From S010-17 sp036478895 (lineage in GTDB: Bacteria; Bacteroidota; Bacteroidia; Flavobacteriales; Flavobacteriaceae): a stretch of 29,823 nucleotides of DNA. The stretch spans positions 1 through 29,823 of the forward strand of contig JAZGEV010000132.1 in NCBI GenBank assembly GCA_036478895.1, given 5' to 3'. Under the pieces are notes generated by a model that saw nothing but the letters and a program-made list of their open reading frames with translations, was not told where the DNA came from and did not search any database. Position numbers and translations under genes: made by a program. Positions 16,466 through 24,116 of this stretch are shown piece after piece; the stretch's first letter is position 1, and each line of letters opens with the position of its first letter.

Positions 16466-17551
16466 ATGAAAAATACAGCTTTAACACATATACACGAATC
16501 TTTAGGAGCAAAATTAGTAGAATTTGCAGGTTATAATATGCCAGTAACCTACGAAGGAATCAATGCAGAACACGAAACTGTTCGTAATGGTGTTGGCGTT
16601 TTTGATGTGTCGCATATGGGCGAATTTTTAATTGAAGGCGATAAGGCATTGCAACTAATTCAAAAGGTAACAAGTAATGATGCGTCTAAATTAGAGATTG
16701 GTGATGCGCAATATTCTTGTTTTCCAAATGAAACTGGTGGTATTGTAGATGATTTAATTTGCTACCGCATTAAAGAAAACACGTATTTATTGGTTGTAAA
16801 TGCATCTAATATTGAAAAAGATTGGAATTGGATAAGTAAGTACAATGAAAGTATTGGCGCAATAATGCGTAATTTATCCGAAGGTTATTCTTTATTAGCC
16901 ATTCAAGGTCCAAAAGCTGTAGAAGCAATGCAATCTTTAACGTCGGTAGATTTATCAGAAATTAAATTTTACACTTTTAAAATAGCCAACTTTGCAGGTA
17001 TTGAGCATGTTATTATATCCGCAACTGGTTACACAGGTTCTGGTGGTTTTGAAATTTATTGTAAAAATGATGAGGTTGAACAAATTTGGCGTAAAGTTTT
17101 TGAAGCTGGTGCTGATTTTGGGATAAAACCGATTGGATTAGCAGCAAGAGACACCTTACGTTTGGAAATGGGATATTGTCTTTACGGAAACGATATTAAT
17201 GATACAACATCACCAATTGAAGCAGGTTTGAGTTGGATTACAAAATTTACCAAATGTTTTGTAAATGATGACAACTTAAAAAAACAAAAAGAAGAAGGCG
17301 TAACAAAAAAATTAGTCGCTTTTGAATTATTGGAAAGAGGTATTCCAAGACATGATTATGATATTGTTGATGCCCAAGGAAATAAAATTGGCATTGTAAC
17401 AAGCGGTACAATGAGTCCCAGTTTAAAAAAAGGTATTGGCTTAGGTTATGTGCCAAAAGCGTTCAGTAAAAAGGGCACTGAAATTTTTATTCAAATACGT
17501 AAAAAACAACTAAAAGCTCAAGTGGTTAAATTGCCTTTTTATAAAGGATAA
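16466..17551 (+). CDS. gcvT: Aminomethyltransferase (glycine cleavage system T protein)
   Basis: This is the T protein of the glycine cleavage system, 361 residues. It moves the methylene group from the lipoylated H protein to tetrahydrofolate and releases ammonia. Motifs seen are GVGVFDVSHMGE (42-53), GGIVDDLICYR with the Asp pair D95-D96 that contains the catalytic aspartate, and the C-terminal GTMSPSLKKGIGLGYV. The other gcv genes (H and P) are not in the window. It is embedded in the threonine operon, and glycine can be made from threonine, so the grouping is metabolically reasonable. folD at 24543-25415 uses the same one-carbon pool. rmuC starts 14 bases later. Confidence 0.95.
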   Translation: MKNTALTHIHESLGAKLVEFAGYNMPVTYEGINAEHETVRNGVGVFDVSHMGEFLIEGDKALQLIQKVTSNDASKLEIGDAQYSCFPNETGGIVDDLICYRIKENTYLLVVNASNIEKDWNWISKYNESIGAIMRNLSEGYSLLAIQGPKAVEAMQSLTSVDLSEIKFYTFKIANFAGIEHVIISATGYTGSGGFEIYCKNDEVEQIWRKVFEAGADFGIKPIGLAARDTLRLEMGYCLYGNDINDTTSPIEAGLSWITKFTKCFVNDDNLKKQKEEGVTKKLVAFELLERGIPRHDYDIVDAQGNKIGIVTSGTMSPSLKKGIGLGYVPKAFSKKGTEIFIQIRKKQLKAQVVKLPFYKG

Positions 17552-17565
17552 TCTTAAAATTCTAA

Positions 17566-18957
17566 ATGAACGAATACGTAATATATATACTAATTGGAAT
17601 AGTGTCTCTTATAATAGGCGCATTGTTTGGTAAGCTGTTTTCAAAATTAAAATTTGAAAAAGAAACGGCTTCTTTATTAGAACGCAACAAGCAAAAAGAA
17701 TTGCAATTTGAAAATTACAAAGCCAATAATACAAGTCAATTAACGGATTATAAACAATTAGTGCAAAATGAGAAAGAAGCAACCGATAGAATACTTTCCG
17801 AAATAAAAACAGAGAGAGAAAATATTCGTTCGCAAAAAGAAAGTTTAGCTATTTCTTTAACTCAAAAAAATGCTGAATTAGAAAATACTCAAATTCGTTT
17901 AAGTGAAAACAAAGCCGAAATAGAAAAATTACAAGAAAAATTCACTAAGGAATTTGAGAATTTAGCGAATAAAATTTTAGAAGAAAAATCTGTTAAATTT
18001 ACCGAACAAAATAAAGAGAATCTAAAACAGATTCTGAATCCGTTACAAGAAAAAATTCTACATTTTGAACAAAAAGTAGAAAACACAAACAAAGAAAACA
18101 TTGAGCGTCACGCTGCTTTGGGTGAACATTTAAAATCCCTACACGAGCAAAATGTTAAAATTAGTACAGAGGCAATTAATTTAACCAAAGCCTTAAAAGG
18201 CGATAGTAAAACACAAGGAAATTGGGGTGAATTGATACTAGAACGTGTCTTGGAGAAAAGTGGATTGGAAAAAGGGAGAGAATATGAATTGGAAAAAAGC
18301 TTTACAGTTGATGATGAAAATAGACAGCGCTTAAGACCAGATGTGATTATCCATTTACCCGATAATAAAAAAATGATTGTCGATTCCAAAGTGTCACTTA
18401 CCGCATATGAAAAAATGGTGAATGCAGACCATGATGAAGAACGTAATTTATTTTTAAAAGAACATATTGCATCTTTAAATCGTCATGTAGTTCAACTAAG
18501 TGAAAAGAAATATGAAGACCTTTATGAAATTGAATCACCAGATTTTGTTTTGCTTTTTGTACCAATAGAACCTGCATTTGCAGTGGCTACAAATTTTGAT
18601 AATCAGTTGTATAATAAAGCTTTTGAAAAGAATATTGTCATTGTAACGCCTTCAACTTTATTGGCCACTTTACGTACGATTGATAGTATGTGGAATAATG
18701 AAAAACAACAACGGAATGCTATTGAAATTTCACGTCAGGCAGGTGCATTATACGATAAATTCGAAGGTTTAATTGCTGACTTGACTAAGGTTGGTAAAAA
18801 AATGGACGAAGCAAAAAACGAGTATAAAGGCGCCATGAACAAACTGTTTGAAGGCCGTGGAAACTTAATAACCTCTGTTGAAAAAATTAAAAAATTAGGC
18901 GCAAAGGCAAAAAAATCATTACCCGATGCAATTATAGATCGTGCAAATGAAGATTAA
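17566..18957 (+). CDS. rmuC: DNA recombination protein RmuC homologue
   Basis: This 463-residue protein has an N-terminal membrane segment (about 4-22, IYILIGIVSLIIGALFG), a long charged coiled coil (about 30-190) and the RmuC nuclease-like domain (about 205-440). The domain contains GNWGELILERVLEKSGL and the conserved RPDVIIHLPDNKKMIVDSKVS-type core (around 260-280), a PD-(D/E)xK-like arrangement. RmuC limits recombination between short inverted repeats. The protein would be membrane-tethered with its domain in the cytoplasm. It is the last gene of the thrB operon and converges on yqgE with only 21 bases between, where I see no terminator. Confidence 0.93.
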   Translation: MNEYVIYILIGIVSLIIGALFGKLFSKLKFEKETASLLERNKQKELQFENYKANNTSQLTDYKQLVQNEKEATDRILSEIKTERENIRSQKESLAISLTQKNAELENTQIRLSENKAEIEKLQEKFTKEFENLANKILEEKSVKFTEQNKENLKQILNPLQEKILHFEQKVENTNKENIERHAALGEHLKSLHEQNVKISTEAINLTKALKGDSKTQGNWGELILERVLEKSGLEKGREYELEKSFTVDDENRQRLRPDVIIHLPDNKKMIVDSKVSLTAYEKMVNADHDEERNLFLKEHIASLNRHVVQLSEKKYEDLYEIESPDFVLLFVPIEPAFAVATNFDNQLYNKAFEKNIVIVTPSTLLATLRTIDSMWNNEKQQRNAIEISRQAGALYDKFEGLIADLTKVGKKMDEAKNEYKGAMNKLFEGRGNLITSVEKIKKLGAKAKKSLPDAIIDRANED

Positions 18958-18978
18958 ATTTTAGTTTGTGTAAATAAA

Positions 18979-19536
18979 TTAATTGGAACTCGGATTTTCT
19001 GGTGCGTTTGCCCAAATTTTGTATTCGCCACCTTCATTAATAAGTTCATTTCTCCAAAAAGAAGTTGTAGAAACATTCAAAATGTTGGAATAATTGTTTT
19101 TACGAATTATCCAAGAAGTTTCTTTGATTTCGTTTTTCAACTGTTTGTTTTCCCAACCTGTATAGCCAAGAAAAAAGCGAATATCATTTTCTAAAATCGT
19201 ATTAGATTCTAATAATTCTGTAACAATTTCAAAATCCCCAGCCCAATAAATACCTTCACCAATTTCAATACTATTTGGTATTAAATGAGGCACACAATGA
19301 ATAAAATATATATTATCTTCGGATACTGGTCCGCCAGTGTAAATAGTATGTTGTGATTTAATTGTTGGTATCACATCAGATATGATGTAATTTGTTGGTT
19401 TGTTAATTATAAACCCAACCGAACCTTCTAAGGAATGCTCAGTTAATAAGATTACAGACCTGTTAAAAGAAATATCATTTAAAATAGACGGCTCTGCCAC
19501 TAATAAGTTGCCTTTTAAAAGTTTATCTATTGACAT
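18979..19536 (-). CDS. YqgE/AlgH family protein (DUF179)
   Basis: This 185-residue protein belongs to the UPF0301 family. Seen motifs are KGNLLVAEPSILNDISFNRSV near the N-terminus, GSVGFIINKPTN (38-49), IYTGGPVSEDNIYFIH (about 65-80) and FLGYTGWENKQLKNEI (about 132-147). The structure of the family is known, but its biochemical function is not; AlgH was linked to alginate expression in Pseudomonas. It appears as a single gene. TATATTTA, close to the -7 consensus, lies upstream on the minus strand. Confidence 0.92.
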   Translation of the reverse strand: MSIDKLLKGNLLVAEPSILNDISFNRSVILLTEHSLEGSVGFIINKPTNYIISDVIPTIKSQHTIYTGGPVSEDNIYFIHCVPHLIPNSIEIGEGIYWAGDFEIVTELLESNTILENDIRFFLGYTGWENKQLKNEIKETSWIIRKNNYSNILNVSTTSFWRNELINEGGEYKIWANAPENPSSN

Positions 19537-19894
19537 TTTGTTATTGTAATTTTAAATACAGGATAAATATAGTAATTTTTTTTTAACTATTTTGAACAAA
19601 CAACAAAACTAATAGGTTAAACTCTTGTTTTAGAGATTGTTTTAACCTTCAAGCGTAATAACCGTTGTGAAGATAATGTTTGAAAGGTTGTTTGAAATAT
19701 TTATTTTTCTTAAAAAGAATAAGCGGATAATCATCAGTAAATTAAAGGATAAGTAATCTCTGTCTAATCTGCCAAAATTACCGATTTGTAACAAATGGAA
19801 TAAAAGTTGTCTAATAAGAAATAGTATGCATGTCTTTTAGTACATTTGTGCGAAATTTATACAACACCTTTAATAAATAGGAAATAATTATATA
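19537..19894. other. 358-base non-coding gap between yqgE and yidC
   Basis: No open frame with coding character was seen. The gap holds an imperfect stem-loop at 19615-19647 (GGTTAAA pairs with TTTAACC, inner CTCT pairs with AGAG) and, near the yidC end, the putative promoter at 19841-19848. The middle part (about 19650-19800) shows nothing I can name. Confidence 0.5.
19841..19848 (+). promoter_or_regulatory. Putative -7 box for yidC
   Basis: TACATTTG matches TAnnTTTG and would give a 5' leader of about 40 bases before the yidC ATG at 19895. No TTTG lies at the usual -33 spacing. Confidence 0.45.
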
Positions 19895-21826
19895 ATGGAA
19901 GAAAAGAAATTTGATCTTAATTCGATGATTGGTATGTTTTTATTGGCAGGTTTAGCCATGCTATACTTGTATCAATCAAAACCATCTGAGGAAGAGTTAG
20001 AACTTAAAAAAGCAACTGAAATTCGTGTTAAAGATTCAATTGCAGCTATAGAAAAAGCAGCAACTTATACTAAAGATCCCGTAATTGTAGAAGCGCCTAG
20101 TATTGCTGTTTCAGATTCGTTAGCAATAGTTAATACTAATAGTAAAAAAGGAACCTTTGGTTACTCAGCAACTTTGCCTTCTGCTAAAGCCAATGAAACC
20201 ATCATAAAAAATGATTTATTAGAAATAAAAGTGTCTAATAAAGGTGGATATATTACATCGTTACGTTTAAATAATTATAAAACATACGATCAAAAAGAGC
20301 TATTTTTAATTAAAGATAATAACGCTTCTTTAGACCTTACGTTTCAAACAAAAGATGGCCGTAATTTACATACCAAAGAAATGTATTTTGAACCAAGTTT
20401 ATCAACTAGTAATGGGAATCAAGTATTGTCTATGAAACTTAAAGTTGATGCAACTAAATACTTAGAATATAAATACATTTTAAAACCGAACGATTATATG
20501 CTCGATTTTAATATTAGTTCTGTTGGATTATCAAACGCATTTAACACATCAGAAAAAGTAAATTTAAATTGGCATCAAAAAGTATTTAGGACTGAAAAAA
20601 GTATAAGATACGAAAATCAATATACAGATTTACATTATTTATATGAAGGTGATGAAGCTGATTACCTAAGCGTAATGAGTAAAGAAGATGATGCAACTGA
20701 AAAAGATATTAATTGGATTGCATTTCATCAACAATTTTTCACCTCAGTTTTATTGACCGAAAAGCCCTTTGGTGAAACAGAATTTAAATCAAAAAATTTA
20801 GTGCAAGATGAGAAAATAGATACGGTTTTCTTAAAGCAATTTGATGCTAAAATACCATTGAATTTTCAAGGTAATGAACTTAATAGTCAATTGCAATTCT
20901 ATTACGGACCAGCAGATTATAAGCTTTTAAATACGTATGAAGATAAGCATTTAGACAGAATCTTACCTTTGGGTTGGGGATTATTTAGATGGATTAATGT
21001 ATTTTTAATTATCCCATTATTCGGCTTTTTAGGAGGTATTATGGGTAATTTAGGTTGGGCAATAGTTGTGCTTACTATCATTGTAAAACTAGTAATGTCA
21101 CCTTTATTATACAAATCATTCTTGTCTAGTGCAAAAATGAAAGTTATTAAGCCAGAGATTCAAGAGATTAATGATCGCTTAAAAGGTAAAGAGAACGCAA
21201 TGAAGCGTCAACAAGAAACAATGGCATTACAACGAAAAGCTGGTGTAAGTCCAATGGCAGGTTGTGTTCCTGCATTATTACAAATGCCTATTTTCTTTGC
21301 TTTATTCCGTTTCTTCCCTTCGGCGTTTGAGTTGAGACAAAAAAGTTTCTTATGGGCAGAAGATTTATCATCTTACGATGAAATTGCACGTTTACCTTTT
21401 AATATTCCATTTTACGGATCACACGTTGCACTATTTCCAATACTTGCCTCTATTACCATGTTTTTCTATATGAAAATTACGCAAGGTCAACAAGCGAATA
21501 TGCAGCAACCAAAACAAGAAGGTATGCCAGATATGCAAGGAATGATGAAAATCATGCTTTATATATCACCATTTATGATGTTGTTCTTCTTTAACAGTTA
21601 TGGAAGTGGATTGAGTATTTATTACTTTATATCACAGTTAATTTCAATTGGAATTATGTTAGTGATTAAAAATTACATTATTGATGAAGATAAGCTTCAC
21701 GCACAAATTCAAGTGAATAAGAAAAAAGCACCAAAGAAAAAATCTGCATTCCGTCAGCGTTTGGATGATGCTATGAAACAAGCACAAGAACAACAAGCAG
21801 AGCAGAAGAAAGGAAAAAAGAAATAA
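19895..21826 (+). CDS. yidC: Membrane protein insertase YidC
   Basis: YidC inserts and folds inner-membrane proteins, alone or with SecYEG. This is the long Gram-negative form at 643 residues. A first membrane span (about 11-26, MIGMFLLAGLAMLYLY) is followed by a large periplasmic beta domain (about 60-345). The conserved five-span core starts near residue 357, with the second span in WAIVVLTIIVKLVMSPLLYK. The cytoplasmic hairpin carries QEINDRLKGKENAMKRQQET, with the family motif KAGVSPMAGCVPALLQMPIF after it. The C-terminus is very basic (KKKAPKKKSAFRQR and KKGKKK), as expected for ribosome contact. The usual upstream neighbour in many flavobacteria, pyrG, is not present. The gene ends at a strong terminator. 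Confidence 0.97.
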   Translation: MEEKKFDLNSMIGMFLLAGLAMLYLYQSKPSEEELELKKATEIRVKDSIAAIEKAATYTKDPVIVEAPSIAVSDSLAIVNTNSKKGTFGYSATLPSAKANETIIKNDLLEIKVSNKGGYITSLRLNNYKTYDQKELFLIKDNNASLDLTFQTKDGRNLHTKEMYFEPSLSTSNGNQVLSMKLKVDATKYLEYKYILKPNDYMLDFNISSVGLSNAFNTSEKVNLNWHQKVFRTEKSIRYENQYTDLHYLYEGDEADYLSVMSKEDDATEKDINWIAFHQQFFTSVLLTEKPFGETEFKSKNLVQDEKIDTVFLKQFDAKIPLNFQGNELNSQLQFYYGPADYKLLNTYEDKHLDRILPLGWGLFRWINVFLIIPLFGFLGGIMGNLGWAIVVLTIIVKLVMSPLLYKSFLSSAKMKVIKPEIQEINDRLKGKENAMKRQQETMALQRKAGVSPMAGCVPALLQMPIFFALFRFFPSAFELRQKSFLWAEDLSSYDEIARLPFNIPFYGSHVALFPILASITMFFYMKITQGQQANMQQPKQEGMPDMQGMMKIMLYISPFMMLFFFNSYGSGLSIYYFISQLISIGIMLVIKNYIIDEDKLHAQIQVNKKKAPKKKSAFRQRLDDAMKQAQEQQAEQKKGKKK

Positions 21827-21844
21827 TTATCAATTATTACTTTA

Positions 21845-21892
21845 CCCAACTAGCCTTAATATTAGTTTTAATATTAAGGCTAGTTGGGTTTT
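21845..21892 (+). terminator. Very long perfect-stem terminator after yidC
   Basis: CCCAACTAGCCTTAATATTA (21845-21864) is perfectly complementary to 21869-21888, a 20-bp stem with the four-base loop GTTT, followed by TTTT. Confidence 0.92.
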
Positions 21893-21920
21893 GAATTTAA
21901 AGTTACTGGGCTTATTTGAT

Positions 21921-22189
21921 TTAAACGTCTTGTAAAATTCCACCTTGAAATCAAAAGATCAAAATATATTAGTGACGTAAATTTTTTATTTTAAAAGTAA
22001 AAAACATGACAAAATTTGCTTCACACATCTTGTAAAACTCCGCTTTGAAAAACAAAACCCAAAGAATAAACAATTAAGCAAGCTTTTTGTTTATTTTGAT
22101 ATAAGATTTGCTTCGCACATCTTGTAAAGCTCCGCTTTGAAAAACAATACCCAAAGAATAAACAATTAAGCAAGCTTTTTGTTTATTCT
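21921..22189 (+). repeat. Three degenerate ~92-100-nt direct repeats between yidC and tRNA-Arg
   Basis: Copies A (22014-22097) and B (22106-22189) are near identical over about 84 bases. They share ATTTGCTTC, CACATCTTGTAAA, CTCCGCTTTGAAAAACAA and CCCAAAGAATAAACAATTAA. The phase between A and B is 92 bases. A shorter, weaker copy at 21921-21956 (CGTCTTGTAAAATTCCACCT) lies 100 bases before A. No start codon or coding character is evident. Copy B runs into the hairpin at 22141-22203; copy A contains the left arm and loop of that hairpin but only part of the right arm. Confidence 0.8.
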
Positions 22190-22203
22190 TTGGGTATTGT
22201 TTT
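22141..22203. terminator. 24-bp perfect inverted repeat just 3' of tRNA-Arg
   Basis: AAAACAATACCCAAAGAATA at the start of the left arm (22141-22164) pairs completely with the right arm (22180-22203) around a 15-base loop containing AAGCAAGCTT. It starts five bases after the tRNA 3' end (minus strand), and T-rich sequence follows in both directions. It can therefore end the tRNA transcript and oppose readthrough from yidC. Confidence 0.75.
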
Positions 22204-22208
22204 ATTCG

Positions 22209-22282
22209 TGACCTCGACAAGATTCAAACTTGTAACCTCTTGAGCCGTAATCAAGTGCGCTATTCAGTTGCGCCACGAGGCC
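22209..22282 (-). tRNA. tRNA-Arg (anticodon ACG)
   Basis: Read on the minus strand, the gene folds as a standard 74-nt cloverleaf. The acceptor stem GGCCTCG pairs with CGAGGTC (one G-U pair) and the discriminator is A. The D arm is GCGC/GCGC. The anticodon stem CTTGA/TCAAG encloses the loop TTACGGC, giving anticodon ACG, which is read as ICG after deamination of A34. The T arm is ACAAG/CTTGT with loop TTTGAAT. CCA is not encoded. A TATATTTG box on the minus strand (22303-22296) lies 13 bases upstream and fits the -7 consensus. The 3' end abuts the repeat/hairpin array. Confidence 0.95.
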
Positions 22283-22346
22283 TTTTTTTGGTTTGCAAAT
22301 ATATTTCTATTTCTTTACATAGCCGTACATATTATTCAAAAATATT

Positions 22347-22574
22347 TTAAACATTTAAAAATTTAGTTAATATTTCTGAAGCAGCGTCTTTATCTTCTTC
22401 GTAAATATAGAGTTCATTGGCAGAATGGCTACTACCAAATCCACCTAAACGAGCAGATTCACTGATGTTTTTAATTAAACATGGAATCTTAGCCTCATTC
22501 AATGCGAATTCTAAAGCGCGTAAACGAATCATTGTATCTGTGTGAAATTTAATGTGTTTTGAATAATCATCCAT
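22347..22574 (-). CDS. DUF2007 domain protein (putative signal-transducing protein)
   Basis: This small 75-residue cytoplasmic protein begins MDDYSKHIKFHTDTMIRLRA and fits the DUF2007 fold. A region binding or sensing something at the segment IPCLIKNISESARLGGF is followed by ELYIYEEDKDAASEIL. Proteins of this family resemble a ferredoxin-like/GlnB-type subdomain and occur as stand-alone genes in Bacteroidota; their role is not known. It looks like a single-gene transcript. The gap upstream of it holds the first MITE-like element. Confidence 0.82.
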   Translation of the reverse strand: MDDYSKHIKFHTDTMIRLRALEFALNEAKIPCLIKNISESARLGGFGSSHSANELYIYEEDKDAASEILTKFLNV

Positions 22575-22654
22575 AATAGAAAGTTTTAAGATTTATAACA
22601 TAATAAAGGTACTAAAAATTTAGGACTTTTACAAGTTCTTTGTCAACTGTAGCA

Positions 22655-22831
22655 GGACAAACTCACGCTTAAATAAAAAGAGATTATTTTTTAAAAGGAA
22701 ATCATATTAATTGTATAAACTGCAATTAAAATCAAATGTCATTCCTGCGAAAGCAGGAATCTAATAGAATTATAATATGGATTCCAGCTTTCGCAGGAAT
22801 GACAGTAAAAATTAAAAGTATGAGTTTGCCA
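22655..22831. mobile_element. MITE-like element, copy 1, with terminal inverted repeats and REP-like palindromes
   Basis: This 177-nt non-coding element has ends GGACAAACTCA (22655-22665) and TGAGTTTGCCA (22821-22831), near-perfect inverted copies of each other. It matches the second copy at 27531-27729 along its whole length at roughly 90% by eye. Inside, GTCATTCCTGCGAAAGC (22738-22754) and GCTTTCGCAGGAATGAC (22787-22803) are exact inverted copies. Each also forms a small hairpin with a four-base loop. It carries no open frame, so if mobile it would depend on a transposase elsewhere. The flanks are CA and TA here, and ACTGTAG occurs directly on both sides (22646-22652 and 22837-22843). Confidence 0.75.
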
Positions 22832-22864
22832 TATCTACTGTAGTATGTTTACTATTAATACAAT

Positions 22865-23497
22865 TTATAAAAATTCCTTTCTTCCAATGGTTTTAGTAAT
22901 GATATCTTTTTCAATCTTAAAGCCACGTGCTGGAGAATATTCTCTACCATAATAAATTATTTGCAAATGCAATTTATTCCATAATTCTTTAGGAAATAAA
23001 CGTTTGGCATCTTTTTCGGTTTGTTGAACATTTTTGCCATTGGTTAATTTCCATCGATACATTAACCTATGAATGTGTGTATCTACAGGGAAAGCAGGAA
23101 TTCCAAAAGCCTGACTCATAACAACACTTGCCGTTTTATGACCAACTGCAGGAAAGGCTTCTAAATCTTCAAAATTATCAGGCACTTCACCGTTATGCCT
23201 ATCAATAATCATATGCGATAAGCCATAAATACCTTTCGATTTCATTGGCGATAAACCTACAGGTCTAATAATCGCTCGGATCTCTTCAATACTTAGTTTT
23301 ATCATATCGTAAGGATTATCGGCTTTAGCGAATAAAAGAGGTGTAATGGTATTCACACGTGCATCCGTACATTGAGCTGATAGCAATACGGCAATCAATA
23401 AAGTATAAGGATCTTTATGATCTAGTGGAATTGGTGTTGTTGGATAGAGATTTTCTAAAGTATCTATAACAAATTGTACGCTTTCTTGTTTATTCAT
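22865..23497 (-). CDS. nth: Endonuclease III-like DNA glycosylase lacking the iron-sulfur cysteines
   Basis: This HhH-GPD base-excision glycosylase/AP lyase of 210 residues removes oxidised pyrimidines. The helix-hairpin-helix with the Schiff-base lysine is LEAFPAVGHKTASVV (K121), and the catalytic aspartate is D139 in FPVDTHIHRLMYRW. LSAQCTDARVN is the usual N-terminal motif. The C-terminal [4Fe-4S] motif of classical EndoIII (C-x6-C-x2-C-x5-C) is absent: the only cysteine is C43, and the end reads YYGREYSPARGFKIEKDI. Cluster-free members of the family are known, so the enzyme should still be active. The gene stands alone on the minus strand, divergent from bcp. Confidence 0.92.
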   Translation of the reverse strand: MNKQESVQFVIDTLENLYPTTPIPLDHKDPYTLLIAVLLSAQCTDARVNTITPLLFAKADNPYDMIKLSIEEIRAIIRPVGLSPMKSKGIYGLSHMIIDRHNGEVPDNFEDLEAFPAVGHKTASVVMSQAFGIPAFPVDTHIHRLMYRWKLTNGKNVQQTEKDAKRLFPKELWNKLHLQIIYYGREYSPARGFKIEKDIITKTIGRKEFL

Positions 23498-23565
23498 TTT
23501 TACTTACTTTTACATCGGTAAATATAATACTTCAAAATTCAACAAAGAGAAATTCAATATATATT

Positions 23566-24027
23566 ATGACAACAATTCAAATAGGCGATAAGTCACCAAA
23601 TTTTAAAAGTACCAATCAAAAAGGAGATAAAAAATCATTGACAGATTATAAAGGTAAGAAATTAGTTTTGTTTTTTTATCCCAAGGCAAGTACACCAGGT
23701 TGTACTATGGAGGCAAAAAATTTAAGAGATAATTATCAAGAATTTCTAAAAAAAGGCTATGAAATATTGGGTGTAAGTGCGGATTCTGCTAAGAGACAAC
23801 AAAATTTCATTGATAAAAACGAGTTGCCTTATGATTTATTGGTGGATGAAGATAAAAGCGTTATTGAAGCATTTGGTGTTTGGGGACCAAAAAAATTTAT
23901 GGGCAGAGAATATGATGGTATTCACCGTACAACATTTGTAATTGATGAGAATGGTGTCATAGAAAATATCATCAAAAAAGTGAAAACCAAAGCACATACA
24001 AGTCAAATATTATGTGATTTAGAATAA
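23566..24027 (+). CDS. bcp: Thioredoxin-dependent thiol peroxidase (BCP/PrxQ type)
   Basis: This peroxiredoxin of 153 residues reduces hydrogen peroxide and organic hydroperoxides. The peroxidatic cysteine is C46 in ASTPGCTMEAKNLRDNY. In many BCP enzymes the resolving cysteine lies five residues later (GCTxEAC), but here residue 51 is lysine. The protein is therefore a 1-Cys type, or uses the only other visible cysteine near the C-terminus (QILCDLE). The rest of the fold is intact: VLFFYPKASTPG, GVSADSAKRQQNF, HRTTFVIDENG. It is divergent from nth; no operon partner is evident. Confidence 0.95.
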   Translation: MTTIQIGDKSPNFKSTNQKGDKKSLTDYKGKKLVLFFYPKASTPGCTMEAKNLRDNYQEFLKKGYEILGVSADSAKRQQNFIDKNELPYDLLVDEDKSVIEAFGVWGPKKFMGREYDGIHRTTFVIDENGVIENIIKKVKTKAHTSQILCDLE

Positions 24028-24063
24028 ATTTTTAATGTGAAAAATAAAATTTTAACGATAAAA

Positions 24064-24094
24064 TTGGAATACTAAAACATTTTTTTTAAATTTG
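24064..24094 (+). promoter_or_regulatory. Bacteroidota-type promoter of the PUR-family gene
   Basis: TTG at 24064-24066 (-33) and TAAATTTG at 24087-24094 (-7) are separated by exactly 20 bases, close to the phylum consensus. The predicted leader is under 20 bases. Confidence 0.6.
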
Positions 24095-24116
24095 ACAAAC
24101 TAAATTATATTAAATT

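Noticed and set aside
22102..22206. Open reading frame across repeat copy B.
   Set aside because: It has no start codon or codon pattern, and it encodes both arms of the hairpin; the sequence is repetitive and non-coding.
22209..22282. An integrative element inserted at tRNA-Arg.
   Set aside because: No integrase gene or duplicated tRNA 3' end was found in the window, and the flanking genes are housekeeping. Only the unexplained repeats remain as a possible trace.
22738..22803. CRISPR-like repeat pair.
   Set aside because: The units are inverted rather than direct, there are no regularly spaced spacers, and the same structure recurs within the MITE-like element at 27531.
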